DNA from: Moraxellaceae bacterium
GTDB taxonomy: Bacteria; Pseudomonadota; Gammaproteobacteria; Pseudomonadales; Moraxellaceae
DNA: 5,332 nucleotides
Assembly (NCBI GenBank): GCA_030684415.1
Contig: JAUXNL010000262.1
Coordinates: forward strand, 1-5,332
Direction of reading: 5' to 3'
Shown here: positions 1 through 4,430 of the stretch, piece after piece
How positions within the stretch are numbered: the stretch's first letter is position 1
How the letters are laid out: every line of letters begins with the position of its first letter
The notes under the pieces: generated by a model
Seen by the model: only the letters and a program-made list of their open reading frames with translations
What the model was told of the DNA's origin: nothing
The model's database searches: none
Position numbers and translations under genes: made by a program

Positions 1-44
1 AAGCCGCTCCTACACACAGCCGCTCTCCCCCTACACAAAGCGGC
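1..44 (-). repeat. REP-like element, two degenerate copies, cut by the window edge
   Basis: On the minus strand, bases 14-1 read TGTAGGAGCGGCTT, the hallmark head of REP elements seen in pseudomonads and xanthomonads. Bases 35-18 give a second, more degenerate copy (TGTAGGGGGAGAGCGGCT). The arm GCCGCT (19-24) can pair with AGCGGC (39-44), giving a 6-bp stem with a 14-nt loop. The element lies about 90 bases downstream of the gloC stop codon, the usual place for REPs. It probably continues beyond base 1, so its full size cannot be judged. Confidence 0.6.
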
Positions 45-45
45 A

Positions 46-57
46 CCTATGCATAGG
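46..57. repeat. 12-bp perfect palindrome
   Basis: CCTATGCATAGG is perfectly self-complementary with no spacer. It sits directly beside the REP-like repeats and 79 bases beyond the gloC stop. Being spacer-less it would not fold well as an RNA hairpin; it resembles a dimeric-protein binding site or may be chance. No function is assigned. Confidence 0.4.
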
Positions 58-136
58 CCGGTGCTGACTCTGGCCCACAAGCAGGGGCAGGCGCCTCAAC
101 GGCCCATGGCGACACACTTCCCAGCCGACACGCCTC

Positions 137-781
137 TCAGCCGAAGCGCTTGTCGGCCACAAAAGGATTGGTGCGCCGCTCCTGCCCGATGGTGGACATG
201 GGGCCATGGCCGGGAATGAACTGCACGTCGTCGCCGAGCGTGAACAGCTGCTCGCGGATGGCGTTGACCAGCGTGGCGTGGTCGCCACCGGGAAAGTCGG
301 TACGGCCGATGGAGCCGGCAAACAGCACATCGCCCACTATCGCCAGCTTGGATACTGGCTCAAAAAACACCACATGCCCCGGCGTGTGGCCCGGGCAGTG
401 GCGAACTTCAAGCGTGAGCTTGCCGACCTGCACGGTATCGCCCTGCCCCAGCCAGCGCGTGGGCACGAAGGTCCGCGACGGCTTGAAGCCGAACATGCGC
501 GACTGCTGCGCCAGCCCATCAATCCAGAACTGATCGCCGGGATGCGGGCCGATGATGGGCAGGCCATGGCGCTCGGCCAGGTCTGCCGTTCCGCCAGCAT
601 GGTCGATATGCGCATGGGTGAGCAGGATTTGCGTCAGCGTGACGCCCGCCGCCGCCACGGCGGCCTCGATGCGGTCAAGATCGCCGCCCGGGTCGACCAC
701 GGCCGCCTCTTTGGTGTCGTCACACCAGATCAGCGAGCAGTTCTGCTCGAAAGGGGTCACAGGGATGATGCGATAGGGCAT
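137..781 (-). CDS. gloC: YcbL/GloC-type metallo-beta-lactamase-fold hydroxyacylglutathione hydrolase
   Basis: Protein of 214 residues, close to E. coli YcbL/GloC (about 215), to which it is recognisably similar from end to end (N-terminal RIIPVTPFEQNCSLIWC, SRMFG near 94-98, C-terminal FIPGHGP). The family is a type II glyoxalase that hydrolyses S-lactoylglutathione in the cytoplasm, using a two-metal site. Visible metal ligands are T-H56-A-H58-I-D60-H61, H132 in the HCPGHTPGH segment (128-136), D151 in VGDVLF, and H192 in PGHGP. All are present, so the enzyme should be active. The start at 781 is chosen because GGAG (788-791) lies 6 bases upstream and the family begins MxYRIIPV; a longer in-frame reading to 844 adds residues the family lacks. 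No signal peptide is seen. It is divergent from the serine hydrolase gene. The glutathione thiolester substrate is inferred from the family. Confidence 0.93.
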   Translation of the reverse strand: MPYRIIPVTPFEQNCSLIWCDDTKEAAVVDPGGDLDRIEAAVAAAGVTLTQILLTHAHIDHAGGTADLAERHGLPIIGPHPGDQFWIDGLAQQSRMFGFKPSRTFVPTRWLGQGDTVQVGKLTLEVRHCPGHTPGHVVFFEPVSKLAIVGDVLFAGSIGRTDFPGGDHATLVNAIREQLFTLGDDVQFIPGHGPMSTIGQERRTNPFVADKRFG

Positions 782-806
782 GGCAGGCTCCGGTAGCAAG
801 GCGCCG

Positions 807-812
807 ATTATG
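807..812 (-). promoter_or_regulatory. Candidate -10 element for gloC
   Basis: On the minus strand these bases read CATAAT, one mismatch from TATAAT, 25 bases before the gloC start. No good -35 hexamer is visible at 16-18 bases further upstream (AACAAA at a 17-base spacing), so if this is a promoter it needs an activator or is weak. Confidence 0.3.
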
Positions 813-881
813 CCGTGCCCGGCAGCGCTTTTGTTCCCGATCACGCTGCTGGAGAGCGTCCGAACAGCCGCCTTTCGTTAC

Positions 882-903
882 CCCCGCGCAGGTGGGCACC
901 CAG
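882..903 (+). repeat. GC-rich intergenic stem-loop repeat, degenerate copy
   Basis: A copy of the repeat at 944-965, matching at 19 of 22 positions. The mismatches weaken its stem (CCCC facing TGGG with a C interruption). Same orientation as the other copy, with 40 bases between them. This is the older-looking copy of the pair. Confidence 0.6.
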
Positions 904-941
904 CTTCGTACCCGTAAACCAATCCGTGAGATTTGCTCGTC

Positions 942-965
942 GTCCCCGCGAAGGCGGGGACCCAG
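942..965 (+). repeat. GC-rich intergenic stem-loop repeat, intact copy
   Basis: GTCCCCGC (942-949) and GCGGGGAC (954-961) form a perfect 8-bp stem with a GAAG tetraloop, followed by CCAG. The CCCGCG-AAGG-CGGG core is a dispersed intergenic repeat in many proteobacteria. When read by gene finders it yields spurious peptides such as PRLRGDD and WVPTCAGVTK, both of which occur here on the minus strand. There is no T-run, so it is not a normal terminator, and its position upstream of a plus-strand gene also argues against that. Confidence 0.7.
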
Positions 966-1041
966 TGCCTTCAAGCCGCCACAGCCAGACTCCCGCCGTC
1001 CACCACGCGATTATCAGAGGCCTTTCAGGGCAGAACAGCGC

Positions 1042-1070
1042 TTGACCCTGCCAGCCGTCCCGACTTAACT
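1042..1070 (+). promoter_or_regulatory. Candidate sigma-70 promoter of the serine hydrolase gene
   Basis: TTGACC (1042-1047, 5 of 6 to consensus) and TTAACT (1065-1070, 3 of 6) are separated by 17 bases. Transcription would start near 1077, giving a leader of about 30 bases before the ATG at 1107. The -35 is good and the -10 is poor, so this is a moderate call. Confidence 0.4.
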
Positions 1071-1106
1071 CAGCCCATGCCCCGCCCATAACAAAAAGAA
1101 TTCGCC

Positions 1107-2330
1107 ATGCGCACACGTCTTACGCTGCTGATTACCCTCACTCTCGTGGTCACCGCTCTCGTGCTGTTCCTGTTCCGGCCGTGGTCGCCGTGGTCGCCCT
1201 GGCGCATGAACCAGATGTTCTGGGCCGGTAAGCGCATCGACAATTTCCGGCACATGGAACAGATGTTTCCGACGGTGCCCATGAAGCCTTCTGACACCCC
1301 GCAAGCCTGGCCGCAGGCGGCCGCACCACTCGCGCTGCCGACCACGTATGTGTTCAACGGCGAAGTGCGGCTGACCGAAGCCTTTCTGGAACGCAGCATC
1401 ACCACCGGCCTGCTGGTGTTGCGCAATGGCGAGGTGCTGCATGAGGAGTACCGGCGCGGCGCGGATGCCGGCACCCGCTTCACTTCATGGTCCGTTGCCA
1501 AAAGTTTTGTGGCCACGCTGGTCGGCATTGCGCTGAAAGAAGGAAAAATCGCTTCGCTGGACGACAAGGCCGAAGTCTATGTGCCTGAGCTGCGCGGCAA
1601 AGCTTATGGTCAGGCCAGCCTCCATGATCTTCTGCGCATGTCGAGCGGCGTGAAGTTCAGCGAAATCTATGCCGACCGCACGGCCGACATCCATCGTGTT
1701 TTTTACAAGACGTTCATCTTCGGCCAGTCGATTGACGACGCCGCCAGCGATTATCCGGCAGAGTTTCCGCCGGGCACCCGATTCCACTACAACAGCATGG
1801 ACACGCAAATGCTGTCGTGGGTGCTGCGCGAGGCAACCGGCCAGCCGCTCGCGGAATACGCACAGGAAAAACTTTGGGAACCGCTGGGCATGCAAGACGA
1901 CGGCTTGTGGAATACCGATTTCAAGGGCAACGAGTTGGGCTATTGCTGCCTGAATATAACCTTGCGTGATTACGCCAAACTGGGCCAGCTCTACCTGCAA
2001 CACGGGCAATGGAACGGCGTGCAATTGCTGCCGGCCGACTGGGTGACGCAGAGCACCCAACGCCCCGAGCCCTGGCTGGCGGCGGGCAATGGTTTTCCGG
2101 AACGCGGCTATGGCCACAAGTGGTGGGTGCCGAAAAACCCCGACCGCGAATACTTTGCCAATGGCGTCTGGGGACAAAGCATCTGGGTCGATGAAAAAAC
2201 CGGCACCATCATCGTCAAGACCAGTGTGGACCCGGACTTTCAGGCACACACCGCGGAAATGATTGAGGTGATGCGCGCGATTGCAGCACATACCGATGCC
2301 ACGCCATCCGCTATCGCCGCTGCCGAATAA
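1107..2330 (+). CDS. Membrane-anchored beta-lactamase-family serine hydrolase (NylB-like)
   Basis: Protein of 407 residues in the beta-lactamase/penicillin-binding-protein-like superfamily (Pfam Beta-lactamase type, COG1680). An N-terminal hydrophobic segment (about 5-23) preceded by arginines, without an evident cleavage site, suggests a signal anchor with the enzyme in the periplasm. The catalytic S-x-x-K is S129-V-A-K132 in SWSVAKSF. Y228 in FHYNS (226-230) fits the second motif (Y-x-S rather than Y-x-N). GVWGQ (353-357) lies where the third, KTG-like motif is expected. The family includes class C beta-lactamases, esterases and 6-aminohexanoate-dimer hydrolases; the SVAKSF and PPGTRFHYNS context looks most like the last group, but substrate cannot be told. 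The start at 1107 is preceded by a weak purine-rich site AAAAAGAA (1093-1100), 6 bases away. A PWSPWSPW stretch (25-32) follows the anchor. The gene is convergent with the thioesterase gene. Confidence 0.88.
   Translation: MRTRLTLLITLTLVVTALVLFLFRPWSPWSPWRMNQMFWAGKRIDNFRHMEQMFPTVPMKPSDTPQAWPQAAAPLALPTTYVFNGEVRLTEAFLERSITTGLLVLRNGEVLHEEYRRGADAGTRFTSWSVAKSFVATLVGIALKEGKIASLDDKAEVYVPELRGKAYGQASLHDLLRMSSGVKFSEIYADRTADIHRVFYKTFIFGQSIDDAASDYPAEFPPGTRFHYNSMDTQMLSWVLREATGQPLAEYAQEKLWEPLGMQDDGLWNTDFKGNELGYCCLNITLRDYAKLGQLYLQHGQWNGVQLLPADWVTQSTQRPEPWLAAGNGFPERGYGHKWWVPKNPDREYFANGVWGQSIWVDEKTGTIIVKTSVDPDFQAHTAEMIEVMRAIAAHTDATPSAIAAAE
1179..1202 (+). repeat. Short in-frame tandem repeat (PWS units) in the serine hydrolase gene
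   Basis: Two identical 9-bp units CCGTGGTCG (1179-1187 and 1188-1196) are followed by a partial, slightly changed third unit CCCTGG. They encode Pro-Trp-Ser, Pro-Trp-Ser, Pro-Trp just outside the membrane anchor. Because the unit is a multiple of three, slippage would change linker length without breaking the frame. Confidence 0.6.
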
Positions 2331-2371
2331 CAGCCTTACTGACGCAAGCACGGTGTAGCCGCTTGAATACT

Positions 2372-2394
2372 GTGGGGCGACTCGTGCGCCCCGC
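2372..2394 (+). repeat. Stem-loop 42 bases after the serine hydrolase stop
   Basis: GTGGGGCG (2372-2379) pairs with CGCCCCGC (2387-2394), 8 bp with one G-T wobble and a 7-base loop. Its position would suit a transcript end for the serine hydrolase gene, but no T-run follows, so an intrinsic terminator is not supported. It may protect the 3' end. Confidence 0.45.
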
Positions 2395-2414
2395 AGGAAG
2401 TGCTCTTAGCGCGC

Positions 2415-2451
2415 GCGGAGGCGAAGAAAGCCAGTTGTTCCGTGCCTCCGC
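2415..2451. repeat. 8-bp inverted repeat
   Basis: GCGGAGGC (2415-2422) is exactly complementary to GCCTCCGC (2444-2451) with a 21-base loop. One such match in a GC-rich region this size is not far from chance, so it is noted mainly as part of the cluster. Confidence 0.4.
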
Positions 2452-2584
2452 TGACCGAATTGGCTGGCCTCAAGAGACTCCTTTATCCATCAGACAAATG
2501 CCGCTTGCGGACAATGCCATCCCGGCATCTTCATCCCCGCTCACAAGCACGAACCCGGAGCGGCGCTACGCCTCTTAGCAACTT

Positions 2585-2613
2585 GCTGAAAACGTCCGTT
2601 CCGGCCTTTCAGC
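2585..2613. repeat. 7-bp inverted repeat
   Basis: GCTGAAA (2585-2591) pairs with TTTCAGC (2607-2613), with a 15-base loop. The left arm is also part of the direct repeat shared with the left arm of the hairpin at 2709-2735, which suggests the two hairpins are related. Confidence 0.4.
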
Positions 2614-2650
2614 GCGTGACGCCTGCACAGGTCCGGAGTCGCTCCACGCT

Positions 2651-2678
2651 GAATCCATCACTGAACCGTGATGGATTC
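2651..2678. repeat. Perfect 11-bp inverted repeat with 6-base loop
   Basis: GAATCCATCAC (2651-2661) and GTGATGGATTC (2668-2678) are exactly complementary around the loop TGAACC. The stem can be lengthened with GCTG (2648-2651) against CAGC (2680-2683) if two bases are bulged. It is the strongest inverted repeat in the window and unlikely by chance. No T-run follows on either strand, so it is not a classical terminator. It may be a dispersed repeat, a protein site or part of a structured RNA. Confidence 0.65.
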
Positions 2679-2699
2679 GCAGCCCAGCCCTCGCTGGCA

Positions 2700-2735
2700 G
2701 GAAAACAACCTGCTGAAAAGCATTTTTTAAGCAGG
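2700..2735 (-). terminator. Candidate intrinsic terminator of the thioesterase gene
   Basis: On the minus strand CCTGCT (2735-2730) pairs with AGCAGG (2714-2709), and inside it a second A/T stem (TTTT opposite AAAA) can form. TTGTTTTCC (2708-2700) follows as the T-rich tail. It begins 19 bases after the thioesterase stop codon. The long, A/T-rich upper stem and the interrupted T-run make it weaker than the terminator at 3294-3325. Confidence 0.5.
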
Positions 2736-2754
2736 CGGCTAGGAAGTGGCAGGC

Positions 2755-3219
2755 TCACGCAGAGGGCGACGCCGGCTTTTTCTTGCGTACATAAAGCGTC
2801 TTTTCGATACGCGCCACCAGCACGTCTGCTTCGTCGCGCACCTCCACCGTGTACACCGGCCGCAACGGCGCACCGCTTTCTGCCTCTTGCCGCAGCCGCG
2901 CGATTTCCGCCTCTGTCAGCCGGAAACGTGCGCTGACCCTGCCTCTTCCGGGGCTCACGAAATCAATCTTGGCCGCCTGATCCCATACGATGTATCCACT
3001 CCCCATTCGCTGCATGAGCATGAGCATGAAGAAGGGGTCGGTCATGGCGTAGAGGCTGCCGCCAAACTGGGTGCCGACATAGTTGCGGTTGTACCAGCGC
3101 AGGCCCATCGACACATCGACGGCCAGAAAGTCATCGCTCATGTGGTCGATGTGGATGCCCGCCCCCAACAAGGGTGGGTAGAGATTCATGCGGAGCTTAA
3201 GGGCGGAGGAGGCTTTCAT
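2755..3219 (-). CDS. DUF4442 hotdog-fold acyl-CoA thioesterase-like protein
   Basis: Protein of 154 residues resembling the DUF4442/PaaI-type hotdog thioesterase family, cytoplasmic proteins expected to cleave acyl-CoA thioesters. Seen: the family-like opening RMNLYPPLLGAGI (10-22), then N46-Y-V-G-T-Q-F-G-G-S55 followed by YAMTDPFFMLML (58-69), which corresponds to the hotdog central helix, and beta strands such as KIDFVSPG (84-91) and VYTVEVRDE (122-130). D61 lies in the helix where many hotdog enzymes place an acidic catalytic residue, but I cannot prove its role. The C-terminus is basic (RKKK, 145-148). Start: a TGA stop directly precedes the ATG in frame, so translation begins here or at Met11; neither has a visible Shine-Dalgarno sequence. 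A terminator separates it from the decarboxylase-like gene upstream, so it probably has its own promoter. The acyl substrate is unknown. Confidence 0.85.
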   Translation of the reverse strand: MKASSALKLRMNLYPPLLGAGIHIDHMSDDFLAVDVSMGLRWYNRNYVGTQFGGSLYAMTDPFFMLMLMQRMGSGYIVWDQAAKIDFVSPGRGRVSARFRLTEAEIARLRQEAESGAPLRPVYTVEVRDEADVLVARIEKTLYVRKKKPASPSA

Positions 3220-3251
3220 TCAGGATGACCGACTGCACAACGGGAGTGTCG

Positions 3252-3280
3252 AGTATCCCTGCTCTGCTGCCGCCGGAAAA
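3252..3280 (-). promoter_or_regulatory. Weak candidate promoter for the thioesterase gene
   Basis: On the minus strand TTTTCC (3280-3275) and GATACT (3257-3252) are 17 bases apart. They match consensus at 3 and 4 of 6 positions. The main support is context: a strong terminator lies just upstream, so the thioesterase gene needs a promoter between 3220 and 3293. Confidence 0.25.
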
Positions 3281-3293
3281 CCCGGCCACACGC

Positions 3294-3325
3294 AAAAAAA
3301 AGCCCGCACGGTGGGGCGGGCTTTT
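3294..3325 (-). terminator. Strong intrinsic terminator after the decarboxylase-like gene
   Basis: Read on the minus strand, AAAAGCCCGC (3325-3316) pairs perfectly with GCGGGCTTTT (3307-3298), a 10-bp stem with an 8-base loop. The T-run spans eight bases (3301-3294). The stem begins 19 bases after the TAA stop at 3345. On the plus strand only four T follow the GC stem, so it acts mainly on minus-strand transcripts. It ends the lipoprotein-dehydratase-decarboxylase series. Confidence 0.9.
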
Positions 3326-3344
3326 CATCGCAGGGGCGCAACCC

Positions 3345-4025
3345 TTACAACTCACGCACCGCTGCCACCGGAAACACCATGTCGAAATCCGTCACCTTGA
3401 CGCAGGCAACGACACGCCCCTGGCTGATATCGGGAAAATGCGCACTGTCGATACGGGCACTGAGCAAGCGCGCGGGTTTGACATGGCCTTTGGCCAACGG
3501 GATGTAGGTGAACTCCCGTCCTTTGAACTGCTGGGCCAGGGTGCGCAATCCCTTGGGAATGAGATGGCCATTGAATGGCAGACGGAACAGGTGTGAGCGG
3601 AAGTTCAGCTCGGCAAACACGCGGCCATCGAGCAGCAGTTTGACTTCATCGATGCCGTCATTGCCGTAGCTCACCTGGAAATCGCAGCGCTCTTTGGGAA
3701 TGCCCCAGTTGTCGTGGCCGTTCACCACGGAGTCCCAGGTAGAGACGTAAATCTTGCTGATCGACAGACGCCTGGCACCGGTGAACTGGAACGATCCGGG
3801 GATATAAAGTAGCTCGTGATAGGGGCCAGCGTCGGAGCTTTGGTAGTCCACAAACATCACATAGGCCATGCGCCCACGGCGGCTGGCCACCAGCGCGGGG
3901 TCGGCAAACGACTGGGTATCGAGAAACTCAGGCGGCAGCCGGATGGCGAGAATGTAGCCCTGCCCCTTCAACTGCCAGGGAGCGGGAGCTTTGGGCACCA
4001 CGGGAAGATTTTCAAACTGCGTCAT
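3345..4025 (-). CDS. Acetoacetate decarboxylase-fold family protein
   Basis: Protein of 226 residues similar to the acetoacetate decarboxylase (ADC) superfamily. Seen: APAPWQLKGQGYILAIRLP (13-31), the strand Y69-H-E-L-L-Y-I-P-G77, and N102-G-H-D-N-W-G-I-P-K-E (102-112). The last corresponds to the GRExxxxPKK segment of true ADC, where the first lysine forms the Schiff base and the second lowers its pKa. Here the first lysine is kept (K111) but the second is glutamate (E112). It may therefore be an ADC-like enzyme with another reaction (family members include aldolase-dehydratases) rather than a true acetoacetate decarboxylase. The start at 4025 has GAGG (4034-4031) 5 bases upstream. No signal peptide is visible. 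It lies 78 bases after the dehydratase-like gene and ends at a strong terminator. Fold assignment is fairly secure, function is not. Confidence 0.82.
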   Translation of the reverse strand: MTQFENLPVVPKAPAPWQLKGQGYILAIRLPPEFLDTQSFADPALVASRRGRMAYVMFVDYQSSDAGPYHELLYIPGSFQFTGARRLSISKIYVSTWDSVVNGHDNWGIPKERCDFQVSYGNDGIDEVKLLLDGRVFAELNFRSHLFRLPFNGHLIPKGLRTLAQQFKGREFTYIPLAKGHVKPARLLSARIDSAHFPDISQGRVVACVKVTDFDMVFPVAAVREL

Positions 4026-4060
4026 GCCAGCCTCGCCAGTGACTTATTGGTCGGGCCGGC

Positions 4061-4089
4061 AGTGTAAAACCGGGCGCCAGCCTTGAAAA
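4061..4089 (-). promoter_or_regulatory. Candidate internal promoter for the decarboxylase-like gene
   Basis: On the minus strand TTTTCA (4089-4084) and TACACT (4066-4061) are separated by 17 bases, each matching consensus at 4 of 6 positions. It lies in the 78-base gap before the start at 4025 and could give this gene independent expression. The call is only suggestive. Confidence 0.3.
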
Positions 4090-4103
4090 GGACCGCCGGG
4101 CAC

Positions 4104-4430
4104 TCAGGCGAGGGGCTTGCCGTTATAAAGAATCTCGTCGGTCGCCGCCGCCATGCGGAAATCCTGATCGGTCAGTCCACTCACGGCGGTTGTCCACCAA
4201 GCCACCGTCAAGCGGCCCCAGGCCACTGTGAGCTCGGGATGATGCTGCTCGCGCTCTGCCAGCCAGCCGACGCGCTGCGCCAAGGCCAGCGCCTGCACGA
4301 AGTTGGCCGTGGGGTAAGTTTTGAGCAGACGGCGAATGCCGTTTTCGGGGAGAAGCTGCCAGCCCTGCAAGGCATGCAGGGCCAGTTGCGTACGCGCCTC
4401 GGCTTCAAGCAGGGCGCGAGGGGTACTCAT
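4104..4430 (-). CDS. Pterin-4a-carbinolamine dehydratase-like protein (PhhB/DCoH family)
   Basis: Protein of 108 residues with the small PCD fold, typical length for the family. PCD enzymes dehydrate 4a-hydroxytetrahydropterin made by aromatic amino acid hydroxylases. Seen: LQGWQL near the N-terminus (21-26), FVQALALAQRVGWLAE (44-59), then E59-x3-H63-H64-P65, W71, and GLTDQDFRMAAATDEI (85-100) with D90. The segment aligns well with Pseudomonas PhhB (WGKVTVTWWSH in that protein against WGRLTVAWWTT here). The third conserved His is replaced by Thr81, so catalytic activity is uncertain. No aromatic hydroxylase gene is in the window. The ATG overlaps the upstream lipoprotein stop in ATGA, and no clear ribosome site of its own is seen, so translation is probably coupled. 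A structural or regulatory DCoH-like role is an alternative. Confidence 0.85.
   Translation of the reverse strand: MSTPRALLEAEARTQLALHALQGWQLLPENGIRRLLKTYPTANFVQALALAQRVGWLAEREQHHPELTVAWGRLTVAWWTTAVSGLTDQDFRMAAATDEILYNGKPLA

Larger units (their letters stand above)
2331..2754. other. Non-coding, hairpin-rich stretch between convergent genes
   Basis: No credible gene is seen here. The open frames that cross it (for example 2363-2578 and 2400-2936 on plus) have no recognisable domain, lack ribosome sites, and the second runs into the thioesterase gene on the other strand. The stretch instead holds several inverted repeats (listed separately) and a near-exact 12-base direct repeat, AC[T/C]TGCTGAAAA, at 2581-2592 and 2708-2719. 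It could be a mosaic of decayed intergenic repeats, the 3' regions of two transcripts, or a structured RNA. Confidence 0.6.

Noticed and set aside
206..796. 196-codon open frame on the plus strand
   Set aside because: It is antisense to gloC, which has every metal ligand. The product has no recognisable family and a His/Arg-rich shadow composition.
782..844. N-terminal extension of gloC
   Set aside because: The family starts at the MPYRIIPV methionine, which has GGAG 6 bases upstream; the added residues look non-conserved.
942..961. Possible terminator
   Set aside because: The stem is perfect but no T-run follows on either strand, and it lies upstream of both divergent genes.
720..974. 84-codon minus-strand frame with GPRLRGDD and WVPTCAGVTK peptides
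   Set aside because: These peptides are well-known artefacts of translating the CCCCGCGAAGGCGGGG intergenic repeat.
1485..2351. 288-codon open frame on the minus strand
   Set aside because: It lies antisense to the serine hydrolase gene, whose catalytic motifs are intact. Its product has no recognisable domain and is typical GC-rich shadow coding.
2400..2936. 178-codon open frame on the plus strand crossing the non-coding stretch
   Set aside because: It runs into the opposite-strand thioesterase gene, has no ribosome site and is a low-complexity Arg/Pro/Ala product.
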